Source: Massilia sp. UMI-21
Lineage (GTDB): Bacteria > Pseudomonadota > Gammaproteobacteria > Burkholderiales > Burkholderiaceae_D
Length of the DNA stretch: 64,000 nt
Direction of reading: 5' to 3'
NCBI GenBank assembly: GCA_015277795.1
Contig: CP063848.1
Location: forward strand, 186,001 to 250,000
Shown: positions 1 to 7,827 of the stretch, piece by piece
Numbering within the stretch: the stretch's first letter is position 1
How the letters are laid out: the number at the start of each line of letters is the position of its first letter
Translations under genes and position numbers: made by a program
The notes under the pieces: generated by a model
Seen by the model: the letters and a program-made list of their open reading frames with translations, nothing else
Databases searched by the model: none
Told to the model about the DNA's origin: nothing

Positions 1-492
1 GCCGCCTTCATGACGGCCGCGCTGCTCAAGCGAGTGAACGTGTTCGAAGCCTTCATCGAAGGCGCCAAGGGCGGCATCGAGACCTCATTGCGGATCATTC
101 CCTACCTGGTCGGCATGCTGGTGGCGATCAGCGTGGTGCGCAACTCGGGCATCCTGGGCATGATCGTGAGCGGCTTCGCCTGGCTGTTCGGCGCGCTCGG
201 CCTGCCGACCGACTTCGTCGGCGCGCTGCCGACCGCGCTCATGAAGCCGCTGTCGGGCAGCGGTTCGCGCGCCATGATGATCGATGCGATGACCACCTAC
301 GGCGTCGATTCCTTCGTCGGCCGCCTGACCGGCATCCTGCAGGGCGCGGCCGATACCACCTTCTACGTCGTGGCGCTGTATTTCGGCTCGGTCGGCATCC
401 GCAAGACCCGCTATGCGATCGGCTACGGCCTGCTGGCCGACCTGGCCGGCGTCATCGGCGCGATCTTCGTCGCCTACCTGTTCTTTGGTTAA
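1..492 (+). CDS. Nucleoside-recognition (SpmA/SpmB-like) membrane protein, 3' part
   Basis: The frame is open to the left edge, so the gene begins outside the window and only its last 163 codons are present. The protein is almost entirely hydrophobic with four or so membrane segments, and it carries the glycine/serine-rich stretch PLSGSGSRAMMIDAM, typical of the SpmB half of the spore-maturation/nucleoside-recognition (Gate) family. In Gram-negative bacteria these proteins are usually SpmA-SpmB fusions of about 400 residues with no known role in sporulation. Transport or membrane gating is the family inference; the substrate is unknown. dacB follows 11 bp downstream, as it does in other genomes, suggesting co-transcription and perhaps a cell-wall link. 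Confidence 0.75.
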   Translation, partial: AAFMTAALLKRVNVFEAFIEGAKGGIETSLRIIPYLVGMLVAISVVRNSGILGMIVSGFAWLFGALGLPTDFVGALPTALMKPLSGSGSRAMMIDAMTTYGVDSFVGRLTGILQGAADTTFYVVALYFGSVGIRKTRYAIGYGLLADLAGVIGAIFVAYLFFG

Positions 493-503
493 GGAGTAAG
501 CCC

Positions 504-2012
504 ATGTTTCGTCGCCTGACGCTCGCCACCCTCTTGTTCGCTGCATGCAGCGCCCATGCCCAGCTGCCGGCCCCGGTCGCGCAGGTGCTGGCGCAACAGG
601 GCCTGCCGGAAGACGCGCTCGGCGTGCTGGTGCTCAAGGGCGATTCGGTGCTGCTGTCGCACCAGGCCGACCGGCCGATGCAGCCGGCATCGACCATGAA
701 GCTGGTGACGACCATGGTGGGCCTGGAGCGCCTCGGTCCCGCCTTCCGCGGCCGCACCGAGCTGCGCACCACCGGCGAGATCGACAAGGGCGTGCTGCGC
801 GGGAACCTGATCCTGAAGGGCGGCGCCGACGCCGACCTGTCGGGCGAGGGCCTGGAGAACATGCTGCGCGCCCTGCACTACCAGGGCATCCGCCGCATCG
901 AGGGCGATCTGGTGCTGGACCGCAGCCTGTGGCAGCCGGCGCGCCCGGACGTCGGCGCGCCGCCTTTCGACGAGGCCCCCGAGGCGTATTACAACGTCAT
1001 CCCGGACCCGCTCCTGGTCAACAAGAACATGCTGCAGATCGACATGCGTTCCACCGGCAAGCGCTTGAAGCTGGCCATGCAGCCGCAACTCGAGCGCGTG
1101 AGTATCGGCTCCGATATGAAACTGGTCGACGCCGACTGCGCGACCTGGGAAGACGGCTGGAAGCTGCCGGAAGCGGTGCGCCAGAAAAACGGCCGCATCA
1201 AGGTGCTCCTGCACGGAACCTTCCCGAAAGACTGCGCGCGCAGCTACAGCATCAACGTGCTGGACCGCGACGACTACGTGGGCCGCCTGTTCCGCCAGAA
1301 GTGGAAGGAACTGGGCGGCAAATTCAGCGGCAAGGTCGTGGCAGGCACCGCGCCGTCGGAATCGACCCTGCTGGCCCAACACACGTCGCGCATGCTGCCC
1401 GAGCTGGTACGCGACACCAACAAGCCTTCCGACAACCTGCTGGCGCGCACCCTGTTCCTGAGCCTGGGCAGCCTGCAGCCGGATCCGGCGGCGGGCAGCT
1501 TCGCCCTTCCCGCCAACGGCGAGACTACATTCGCGCGCGCCGACGCCGCCGTGCGCGAATGGATGCGCGGACAGCGCATCGACGATACCGGGCTGGTGAT
1601 GGAAAACGGCTCGGGCCTGTCGCGCATCGAACGCATCACGCCGCAGCAGATGGCCCACCTGCTGCAGGCCGGCCTGCGCAGCGCCTGGATGCCGGAATTC
1701 CAGGCCAGCATGCCGATCGCCGGCATCGACGGCACCCTGCGGCGCCGCCTGCAGGGAACCCCGGCCGCGGGCCGCGCGCGCCTGAAGACCGGCACGCTGC
1801 GCAACGTGGTGGCGCTGGCGGGCTATGTGCCGGATGCGAACGGGGAGCAGAACGTATTCGTCGCCATGGTCAACAGCGAGCAGGCGGGCAACGGGCGCGG
1901 ACGCGCGGTGCTGGATGCGCTGGTGGATTGGGTGGCCAGGTCGGGGACGGCGCCGCAACCGGCCCCGGCGCCCGTGGCACCCGTGGCACCGGCGGCGCCA
2001 GTGATGCCATAA
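504..2012 (+). CDS. dacB: D-alanyl-D-alanine carboxypeptidase/endopeptidase (PBP4, DacB)
   Basis: Periplasmic low-molecular-weight penicillin-binding protein (peptidase S13) that removes terminal D-Ala from stem peptides and cuts peptide cross-links. A signal peptide (about residues 1-19, ending AHA) precedes the catalytic region. The three active-site motifs are intact: S63-T-M-K66, S309-D-N311 and K428-T-G430. The length (502 residues) fits PBP4. The start is set by an AAGGAG ribosome site 7 nt upstream. The C-terminus is an Ala/Pro/Val-rich tail after about residue 480. It lies directly after the SpmB-like gene and near the murein salvage locus, to which its product D-Ala would be a substrate (inference). 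Confidence 0.93.
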   Translation: MFRRLTLATLLFAACSAHAQLPAPVAQVLAQQGLPEDALGVLVLKGDSVLLSHQADRPMQPASTMKLVTTMVGLERLGPAFRGRTELRTTGEIDKGVLRGNLILKGGADADLSGEGLENMLRALHYQGIRRIEGDLVLDRSLWQPARPDVGAPPFDEAPEAYYNVIPDPLLVNKNMLQIDMRSTGKRLKLAMQPQLERVSIGSDMKLVDADCATWEDGWKLPEAVRQKNGRIKVLLHGTFPKDCARSYSINVLDRDDYVGRLFRQKWKELGGKFSGKVVAGTAPSESTLLAQHTSRMLPELVRDTNKPSDNLLARTLFLSLGSLQPDPAAGSFALPANGETTFARADAAVREWMRGQRIDDTGLVMENGSGLSRIERITPQQMAHLLQAGLRSAWMPEFQASMPIAGIDGTLRRRLQGTPAAGRARLKTGTLRNVVALAGYVPDANGEQNVFVAMVNSEQAGNGRGRAVLDALVDWVARSGTAPQPAPAPVAPVAPAAPVMP

Positions 2013-2013
2013 G

Positions 2014-2042
2014 GCCGCAGGCCTGCGATCAGGCCTTGCGGC
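2014..2042. terminator. Hairpin between convergent dacB and PEP-CTERM gene
   Basis: An inverted repeat of 11-12 bp (arms gccgcaggcct and aggccttgcggc, loop gcgatc) lies 2 nt after the dacB stop and overlaps the last codons of the convergent gene. There is no T-run on either side, so it may be a rho-assisted or mRNA-end hairpin, not a classical terminator. Confidence 0.4.
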
Positions 2043-2631
2043 GGCGCTTGAGGCCCAGCCCGACCAAGCCAAGGCCCAGCAGCGCCAGCGATGCCGGTTC
2101 CGGCACGTCGGCGGCCGGGCGCACCGCGCTGATCTTGGTGCTGAAGTAAGCTTGGTTGTTCAGGTCGGCGTTACCGGCCCAGATCCATTGCGTGTCGGAC
2201 GAGACATTTTGCCAGCCCCATGGCGCTGCGCCATTACCGCCGAGTTCGGTCAAATCGCCATAGACGCCATTGAAACCGCTGTTATTGCCCTTCCAGTGGA
2301 TCGCGTTCGTCATCAGGAACTGGGAACCATTGGCGAACACGTGCTGCTCGTCATCGATCGAGAGCTGACCCAGCATGCCCGCGATACCACCCTGGTCGTA
2401 GGCGAAGATGTGCAGGTAGTAATCCTGGCCGGCTTGCAGCGTGGCGGTGTTGACATAGCCCGCGCCCCAGTTGTTCCCTGCCCCGAAAGCAGTGCCGGTC
2501 TCGGTGTCACTGGTGGACAGATAAGCGACGAAGCCATTGTCGACGTGCAGCTGCGTGGTCAGCGTACCAGCGAACGCGCTCGAACCGGCGAACGCGGTGG
2601 CAAGGACGAGGGTCTTCAGGAAGGATCGCAT
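2029..2631 (-). CDS. PEP-CTERM sorting-domain secreted protein
   Basis: Exported protein of 200 residues. It has an N-terminal signal peptide (MRSFLKTLVLATAFAGSSAFAG) and a C-terminal VPEPASLALLGLGLVGLGL segment followed by RRRKA. This is the PEP-CTERM signal: a V-PEP motif, a hydrophobic helix and a basic tail, processed by an exosortase in EPS-producing Gram-negatives. The middle (about residues 22-170) is rich in G, N, W and T and I cannot assign a function to it. No exosortase is in the window. The insertion sequence sits 88 bp upstream of its start codon and may have displaced its promoter. Confidence 0.85.
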   Translation of the reverse strand: MRSFLKTLVLATAFAGSSAFAGTLTTQLHVDNGFVAYLSTSDTETGTAFGAGNNWGAGYVNTATLQAGQDYYLHIFAYDQGGIAGMLGQLSIDDEQHVFANGSQFLMTNAIHWKGNNSGFNGVYGDLTELGGNGAAPWGWQNVSSDTQWIWAGNADLNNQAYFSTKISAVRPAADVPEPASLALLGLGLVGLGLKRRRKA

Positions 2632-2710
2632 TATTTCTCCAGATAAATTTTTGATTCCTTACGTTAAGCAATCAATGTGCCAGAGAAATAAATTTATTAA
2701 AAACAATGGC

Positions 2711-2718
2711 TTATCTTT
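2711..2718. repeat. Left 8-bp target-site duplication of the ISL3-type element
   Basis: TTATCTTT directly abuts the left inverted repeat and is repeated exactly at 4052-4059. An 8-bp duplication is the usual size for the ISL3 family. Confidence 0.9.
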
Positions 2719-2742
2719 GGTTCTTCGCGGGAAATGGGGGAA
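2719..2742. repeat. Left terminal inverted repeat of the ISL3-type element
   Basis: Begins GGTTCTTCGCG and pairs with the complement of 4028-4051, which begins GGTTCATCGCG. About 16 of 24 positions match; the first 11 differ only at position 6. Confidence 0.85.
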
Positions 2743-2836
2743 GACGGTATCGACTGGCTGAGCGGGAGGTGGTGGCGGAGGTCTGATGTTGGTAGATTGA
2801 TAGTCGCCAAACAAATCAGTCTGTCAAACCACCGCC

Positions 2837-4048
2837 ATGCTCAATGCTATGTCGTCTGTCTCATTTTGGGAAGGCCATATTGTCGACACCGTCCAGGAAC
2901 AAGAAGACGGGTCGCTGTTAATCGTTCTCGACACCTGCCCGGCAAGTGATGCCGTGTGCGGAGCGTGCCTCCAGCCTTGTGCCCTGGTGCATGAACGCCG
3001 AAGGCGTAAGGTGCGCGATCGTGACGTTCTGGACAAGCGCGTCTGGCTCGATGTGCCGGTTCGGCGGCTGGACTGTCATCACTGCAATGCACGGGTGGCC
3101 GAGCACATTGTTTGGCTTGACCGGGGAGCTCGCATTACGCACCGCGTGCGCCTTTGGGTCGAGGCGTTGGCGCAGCTGCTCCCGATAGCCCATGTGGCCC
3201 GACTGACCGGCCTGCACTGGCACACCATCAAGGACATCGATCATCGGCGGCTGAAACACCTGCATGGTGACTTCTCGGCAGAAGGCGTTCAGCGCTTGGT
3301 CATGGACGAATTCGCGCTGCACAAAGGCCACCGCTATGCCACTGTGGCCTTGGATGCCGAGCGAATGCGGGTGCTGTGGGTTGGAGAGGGTAATAGCCGG
3401 GAAGCGATCCGACCATTCTTCGAGCTGCTGGGAGAGCAAGGCTGTCAGCGAATCGAAGCCGTAGCCATGGACATGAACACGGCGATGGACCTCGAAGTTC
3501 GCCAGCAATGCCCGAACGCGGAAGTCGTCTACGACCTGTTTCACGTGGTGGCCCGCTTCGGCCGCGAAGTGGTAGACCGGGTTCGCGTCGACCAAGCCAA
3601 TGCCTTGCGTGCCGAATCAAAGGCCCGCAAGGTCATCAAGCGTAGCCGCTGGCTGTTACTGCGCAACCGCGACAACCTGAAAGCCGAACAGGCCGTCAAA
3701 CTGGAGGAGCTGCTGGCTGCCAACCAGCCTTTGGCGACGGTCTACCTGCTCAAGACCGAGTTGAAGGAAATCTGGTATGCCCCATCGGTCCGGGAAGGTG
3801 CTCGTCGATGGAAAACCTGGCTCAAACTCGCCCTTCAAAGCCAAATCGCTCCGGTAATCCAATTCGCCAAACGTTTGGCCAAATACCGGCGCGGCATCCT
3901 GGCTTCGGCCATCTATCCGATGAGCTCATCGATCCTGGAAGGCGTCAACAACCGCATCAAGGTCATCAAGCGCATGGCCTACGGATTTCGGGATGCATCT
4001 TATTTCTTCCTGAAAATCAAGGATGCGTTCCCCGGCAAAGCGCGATGA
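2837..4048 (+). CDS. ISL3-family transposase
   Basis: DDE transposase of 403 residues, a normal ISL3 length. The N-terminus carries a cysteine cluster (C34, C41, C44, C48, then C80 and C83) consistent with the family zinc-binding/HTH region. The catalytic triad is visible: D157 in VMDEFALHKG, D212 in AVAMDMNTAMD and E368 in SSILEGVNNRIK. The stop codon lies inside the right inverted repeat. ATG at 2837 is the first in-frame start and follows a 118-bp leader that would hold the promoter. No frameshift is seen, so the enzyme is probably functional. Confidence 0.95.
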   Translation: MLNAMSSVSFWEGHIVDTVQEQEDGSLLIVLDTCPASDAVCGACLQPCALVHERRRRKVRDRDVLDKRVWLDVPVRRLDCHHCNARVAEHIVWLDRGARITHRVRLWVEALAQLLPIAHVARLTGLHWHTIKDIDHRRLKHLHGDFSAEGVQRLVMDEFALHKGHRYATVALDAERMRVLWVGEGNSREAIRPFFELLGEQGCQRIEAVAMDMNTAMDLEVRQQCPNAEVVYDLFHVVARFGREVVDRVRVDQANALRAESKARKVIKRSRWLLLRNRDNLKAEQAVKLEELLAANQPLATVYLLKTELKEIWYAPSVREGARRWKTWLKLALQSQIAPVIQFAKRLAKYRRGILASAIYPMSSSILEGVNNRIKVIKRMAYGFRDASYFFLKIKDAFPGKAR

Positions 4049-4051
4049 ACC
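4028..4051. repeat. Right terminal inverted repeat of the ISL3-type element
   Basis: Imperfect inverted partner of 2719-2742; read on the minus strand it starts GGTTCATCGCG. It contains the transposase stop codon. Confidence 0.85.
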
Positions 4052-4059
4052 TTATCTTT
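4052..4059. repeat. Right 8-bp target-site duplication of the ISL3-type element
   Basis: Exact second copy of TTATCTTT found at 2711-2718, immediately after the right inverted repeat. Confidence 0.9.
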
Positions 4060-4113
4060 TCGCGCTGGCGCTCGTGTAAATATTATCGACACGGGCGGGC
4101 GCCGCTGGAGGAT

Positions 4114-4725
4114 TCAGAGCACGCGGCGGTAGGTGGCGCGCACCAGTTCGCGGTCGCCGCAGTCGAAGTGCCACCATTCGGTATTGATGCCGAAGAAGCC
4201 GGCCTGCAGCATCCCTTCACGCAGCAGGCGACGGTTGGCCACCTGCGCCTCGCTGAGCTTGCCGGCCGCCAGGAAGCCTTCTTCCAGCGCCGGGTGCGAC
4301 AGGTCGGTCATATCGTCGAAGCCGGTGCCCATGTCGAGCTCGCGGCCCGCTTCGTCGAGCAGGGTGATGTCGAGGGCCATGCCGTACGAGTGGATCGAGC
4401 CGCGCACCGGGTTGGCCAGGTACATCTGCAGGCCGGTGCCCGCCAGGGCATCCCACAACTGCTGCTGCACGCGCTGCGGACGCAGGGCGTCCAGCACCAG
4501 GGCGGTGTAGCCGGGGCGGCGCTCCTTGAGCCAGGCCACGAGCTGCTCGAGGGCCGCGGCGGCGTCGCGGTGCAGCCAGGCGCAGTCGAAGGGCGAGTAC
4601 AGGTCACGTCCGACGAAGTTGTTGCCGGTCGCGTAGCGCAGGTCGATCGCAATCCCTTCGATGCTGGTGAGATGGCGGAATTCGGGGCTGCCGGCGATGT
4701 CTTCGCTGGCCACAGTGTCACTCAT
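4114..4725 (-). CDS. ddpX: D-alanyl-D-alanine dipeptidase, VanX/DdpX type
   Basis: Zinc dipeptidase (M15D) that hydrolyses free D-Ala-D-Ala. All expected ligands are present in 203 residues: H112 and D119 in SIHSYGMALD, E183 and H186 in TEWWHFD, and R82 in the ALRPQ segment. No signal peptide is seen, so it acts in the cytoplasm, as DdpX does. Its ATG overlaps the stop of the upstream LysR gene (ATGA), which implies translational coupling. In glycopeptide-resistant bacteria VanX gives resistance together with VanA and VanH, which are absent here. With the neighbouring murein salvage genes and dadA, feeding D-Ala into catabolism is the more likely role (inference). Confidence 0.9.
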   Translation of the reverse strand: MSDTVASEDIAGSPEFRHLTSIEGIAIDLRYATGNNFVGRDLYSPFDCAWLHRDAAAALEQLVAWLKERRPGYTALVLDALRPQRVQQQLWDALAGTGLQMYLANPVRGSIHSYGMALDITLLDEAGRELDMGTGFDDMTDLSHPALEEGFLAAGKLSEAQVANRRLLREGMLQAGFFGINTEWWHFDCGDRELVRATYRRVL

Positions 4726-5663
4726 GATGCACCAGCTTTTTCGAGACAGGCGCGCGCGGTCGCGCCGATACAATTGGCCAGCTCCCGCGCTCCGTGCGAC
4801 AAGGGAGAGTGGCTGGCACTGAGCAGATACAGGTGCACCGGCATCGCAGGCACCCACTGGCGGCACTGCACCTTGGCTGGGTCGGCCGAGGCTGCGGTGA
4901 AGGGGTCGAGCACGGCCAGGCCGGCGCCGGCTTCCACCAGCGAGCGTGCGATCTGGTAGGTCTGCACCACCGTGTGGTAGACCGGCTGCACACCCTGCGC
5001 TTCGCAGGCTGCGACCACGATCTCGCCCAACGGGTCGCCGTCGTTCAGGCCGATCAGCTCCCCGGTCAATCCTTCGACGCCGAAAGGCCTGGACAGCGCT
5101 TCCTCGCTCCAGGTGCCGCGCGGCGCCATCACGGTCAGCATCCCATGGGCGATCGGCTCGGCCACGATGCCCGGGTGGCGCGGGTCTTGCAGCGACAGCG
5201 CCATGTCGGCTTCGCCCAGGCGCAGCGCGTTCACGATCTCGCTGGTGTGCTGGGTCGCCAGCTCGCAGCGCGCCTCCGGGAAGTCGCGGCGCCATACCGT
5301 CATCGCCTGCGGCAGCACGCCGATCGCGATGGTCGGCGTCGACACCAGGCGCACGGTCTCGACCGCGCGGCTCTTCAGGCTGGCGGCAAGGCGGCGGATG
5401 CCCTGCAGGTCGCGGTTCAGCTTCTCGGTTTCGGCGAACAGGCGGTGCGCCTCGGGCTTCGGATAGAGCTTGCCGCGCACGCGCTCGAACAGGGGCATGC
5501 CCAGCTGCAGCTCGGCATGTTGCAGGACTTTCGTCACCGCCGGCTGCGAGATGTGGAGAACCTGGGCGGCACCGCTGATGGTGCCGACCTGCATGATGGC
5601 GTGGAAAACTTCGATATGACGCAGGCGCATCGCTTTATCCTTGAGTAGAGACTCCGCGCGCAT
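4722..5663 (-). CDS. LysR-family transcriptional regulator
   Basis: An N-terminal winged helix-turn-helix (RHIEVFHAIMQVGTISGAAQ followed by SQPAVTKVL) precedes a substrate-binding domain typical of LysR regulators. The ORF gives 313 residues, but the family start is more likely the internal ATG at 5630 (MRLRHIEVF), giving 302. The HTH most resembles the OccR/NocR-like branch. It overlaps the dipeptidase gene by 4 nt and starts 48 bp after the amidase stop, so it may be on the same transcript. The inducer is unknown; a murein dipeptide or D-amino acid is a reasonable inference from the coupled gene. Confidence 0.88.
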   Translation of the reverse strand: MRAESLLKDKAMRLRHIEVFHAIMQVGTISGAAQVLHISQPAVTKVLQHAELQLGMPLFERVRGKLYPKPEAHRLFAETEKLNRDLQGIRRLAASLKSRAVETVRLVSTPTIAIGVLPQAMTVWRRDFPEARCELATQHTSEIVNALRLGEADMALSLQDPRHPGIVAEPIAHGMLTVMAPRGTWSEEALSRPFGVEGLTGELIGLNDGDPLGEIVVAACEAQGVQPVYHTVVQTYQIARSLVEAGAGLAVLDPFTAASADPAKVQCRQWVPAMPVHLYLLSASHSPLSHGARELANCIGATARACLEKAGAS

Positions 5664-5711
5664 GGCGCGGATTTTGCGAAGGATACAGGGAAAATCCGGC
5701 TGGGGCGACCG

Positions 5712-6752
5712 TCACGGCGCGATCACGACAGCCGGGCTGGCCGGAACCGCCGGTACGGGCGGTGCCGCCGGCATCGGAACGGGGGGCGTGGCCGGGCTCG
5801 GCGCCGGGCTGGGCTGGGCCGGCGTCGGCATCGGCATCGGTACCGGCACCGGCTGCGCCGGCATGGGCACCGGCGCCGCCGGGACCGGCGTCGTCGCCGG
5901 TGGCAGCAGCGGCACCGGCGTGGTGATCACCGGCGGCGGCATGATCACCGGCAGCGGCGCATTGGCCGGGGTGGTCAGGACTTCCAGCAATGCTGCGGTT
6001 TCCGCATCCGGATTGCCCGAGAAATCCGCCGGACGGTACTTCATCTGGAAAGCCTGCAGCACGGTGCGGGTCTGCGGGTCGAGCATCCCGGTCTGCTGGA
6101 TGGCGAAACCGTGGGTCGCCAGCTTGCGCTGGAACCAGAACATGTCCGGCAGCGTCGCATCGAAGATCGGGCGCACGAGGGCGACGCGGTTCGCGTCCGG
6201 CCACAGGATCAGGCCTTCGCTGGCCAGGCGCGCCCACGGGAACAGCGGTCCCGGATCCTGCTTGCGTTGGGGCGCGATGTCGCTATGGCCGAGCACGTTC
6301 TCGGGAGCGATGCCGTGGCGCTGGACGATGTCCTTGAGCAGCGGGATCAGGGCCTCCACCTGGGCCTGCGGGAAGGGGTAGAACATCCGGCCGCCGTCCG
6401 GGGTGCTGGTCCAGCCCGGGTTGACGATTTCGATGCCGATCGAGCTGTTGTTGAGCTGCGTATAGTTCTTCCAGCTCGAATTGCCGGCATGCCAGGCCGC
6501 GCGGTTTTCATCGACCAGGCGGTAGATGATCGGCTGGGCATGATTCGTGACGAGGTAGTGAGCGCTTACCTCTTTCTCGGTCAGGATCTTGATCGAGCTC
6601 GGGTTGTCGGACACGGTGTAGTGCAGCACCAGGAAGCGCGCACGGCTCGACTGGCCCTTGGCGTTATAGGTGGTATCGATCTTCGGGCCGACCGGGCCGG
6701 TGGCGCAGCCTGCCAGCAAGGCGAGAATGAGGGGGACGATCAGGTTTTTCAT
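5712..6752 (-). CDS. amiD: N-acetylmuramoyl-L-alanine amidase lipoprotein, AmiD-like
   Basis: Zinc amidase that cleaves the bond between MurNAc and L-Ala, freeing stem peptides. The N-terminus is a lipoprotein signal with lipobox LAGC (C16), so the enzyme is probably membrane-anchored in the periplasm. An Amidase_2 domain (about 33-190) has LHYT and HSDIAPQRKQDPG, carrying the zinc and catalytic residues. A PG_binding_1 domain follows (about 197-258). Unlike E. coli AmiD it ends in an 85-residue Pro/Ala/Val/Met-rich tail (from about 260), perhaps a wall-spanning linker. It lies 20 bp downstream of the kinase gene. Confidence 0.92.
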   Translation of the reverse strand: MKNLIVPLILALLAGCATGPVGPKIDTTYNAKGQSSRARFLVLHYTVSDNPSSIKILTEKEVSAHYLVTNHAQPIIYRLVDENRAAWHAGNSSWKNYTQLNNSSIGIEIVNPGWTSTPDGGRMFYPFPQAQVEALIPLLKDIVQRHGIAPENVLGHSDIAPQRKQDPGPLFPWARLASEGLILWPDANRVALVRPIFDATLPDMFWFQRKLATHGFAIQQTGMLDPQTRTVLQAFQMKYRPADFSGNPDAETAALLEVLTTPANAPLPVIMPPPVITTPVPLLPPATTPVPAAPVPMPAQPVPVPMPMPTPAQPSPAPSPATPPVPMPAAPPVPAVPASPAVVIAP

Positions 6753-6772
6753 CGAGGTGGAATCCTGTTTGA

Positions 6773-7732
6773 TTAAAGGGCGCAGCGCGCCGGCTCTGCT
6801 GCCAGCCGCGCGGCCGCATAGTGGGCGCGCATGCCGGTCTGGGTGAGTATGGTATCCGGGGGCAGCGCCGCACGCATGGTTTCGACGATGGCCGGATGCA
6901 GTTCGGCGGCGCGGCCGGCCAGTGCGACCGGGCGCGCACCGAAACGCTTGATCAGCGCCTGCGCCAGCCTGGCCAGTTCGCGGCCGGCTTCGCGCAGGAT
7001 GGCGGCGGCGGCCGGATCGCGTTCGGCGGTGGCGGCGACCGCGATCGCCAGCTTGCCGACTTCGCCGCGCTCACGACCATAGATGAACTGGCGCGAGAAC
7101 GACCAGTCCGAGCCGCCCACGTGCTGGAACACGGCATGCGCCATCGGCGAGCTTTCCCAGGCGCCCGGCTGCTCGTCTTCCCTGCGCCAGATCTGGCGAA
7201 GGGCTTCGCGCGCGATCCAGAAGCCGCCACCGCCGTCGTCCAGCACCACGCCGCGCCCGCCGGCGCGGTGGAAACCCCCGCCGGCGTCGATATAGGCGCC
7301 GATCGAGCCGGTACCGGCATACACCAGATAGCCCTCGCCCGGCTTGAAGCTGGCGAGGTAGGCGATTTCGATGTCGTTGCTGAGCACGACCGCCTGCGGG
7401 TCGAGGCCGAGCAGCTCGCCCAGGCTGCGCTGCAGCGGTCCGCCATCGCCGCCGAAACCGGTCACGCCGGCGCGCACCGCCGCCGGCCGGCCATGCGGCA
7501 GTACGGCGTCGGCGATGGCGCCGAAGGTCGCCTGGACGGCATCGCGTCCTTCGGCACTGCCCATTTGCAGGGCCGACAGCCCGGCCGCCGTTCCTTCGGC
7601 AACGATGCGCCCGCCCGGCGCCGCGAGGGCCCAGCGTGTCTGGGTGCCGCCGGCGTCGATGCCGAGGCCGAGATGTTGCGCTTGTTGCGCTTGTTGCGCT
7701 TGTTGCTGCTGTTGCTGTTCGGGATTAAGCAT
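6773..7732 (-). CDS. BadF/BadG/BcrA/BcrD-family sugar kinase (GlcNAc/MurNAc kinase)
   Basis: ASKHA-fold ATP-dependent kinase of 319 residues. The phosphate-1 loop is LGIDAGGTQTRWAL (22-35), followed by further family glycine motifs (AGTGSIGAYI, DDGGGGFWI). Members phosphorylate N-acetylglucosamine, and some also N-acetylmuramic acid (Clostridium MurK). In this operon, with murQ and no anmK, amgK or murU nearby, it is the obvious source of MurNAc-6P and GlcNAc-6P (inference). The first 20 residues are a Gln/Ala run coded by tandem repeats and look dispensable. A downstream start cannot be excluded, but no other ATG precedes the phosphate loop. Confidence 0.85.
   Translation of the reverse strand: MLNPEQQQQQQAQQAQQAQHLGLGIDAGGTQTRWALAAPGGRIVAEGTAAGLSALQMGSAEGRDAVQATFGAIADAVLPHGRPAAVRAGVTGFGGDGGPLQRSLGELLGLDPQAVVLSNDIEIAYLASFKPGEGYLVYAGTGSIGAYIDAGGGFHRAGGRGVVLDDGGGGFWIAREALRQIWRREDEQPGAWESSPMAHAVFQHVGGSDWSFSRQFIYGRERGEVGKLAIAVAATAERDPAAAAILREAGRELARLAQALIKRFGARPVALAGRAAELHPAIVETMRAALPPDTILTQTGMRAHYAAARLAAEPARCAL
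7675..7701. repeat. 9-bp tandem repeat (GTTGCGCTT x3) in the kinase N-terminus
   Basis: Three exact copies of GTTGCGCTT, continued by degenerate GTTGCTGCT and GTTGCTG units to about 7719, encode the poly-Gln/Ala segment (residues 5-19) of the minus-strand kinase. The unit length is a multiple of three, so copy-number change would keep the frame. Confidence 0.85.
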
Positions 7733-7827
7733 GGCCCGCGAGTGTAGGTTGTCGGTCCGCCGGCATGCGCATGCATGCTGGCGGTCCTTGCATGAACCGA
7801 GGTGATGTACCCGGCTTGTTCAATATA

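Larger units (their letters stand above)
2719..4051 (+). mobile_element. Complete ISL3-family insertion sequence, 1333 bp
   Basis: The element is bounded by imperfect inverted repeats starting GGTTCWTCGCG and flanked by a perfect 8-bp direct repeat, TTATCTTT. It holds one transposase gene that uses nearly the whole length. The intact frame, recognisable ends and unmutated target duplication suggest a recent and possibly still active insertion. It landed between the 3' end of the vanX-type gene and the 5' end of the PEP-CTERM gene. Subtracting the element and one repeat copy leaves an original intergenic gap of about 140 bp. Confidence 0.92.

Noticed and set aside
489..2072. Long minus-strand open frame opposite dacB
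   Set aside because: Codon-bias shadow of dacB; no family resemblance and no plausible start signal.
4114..4725. Vancomycin resistance gene
   Set aside because: The VanX family match is real, but VanA/VanH/VanS are absent and the organism is Gram-negative; metabolic use of D-Ala-D-Ala is more likely.
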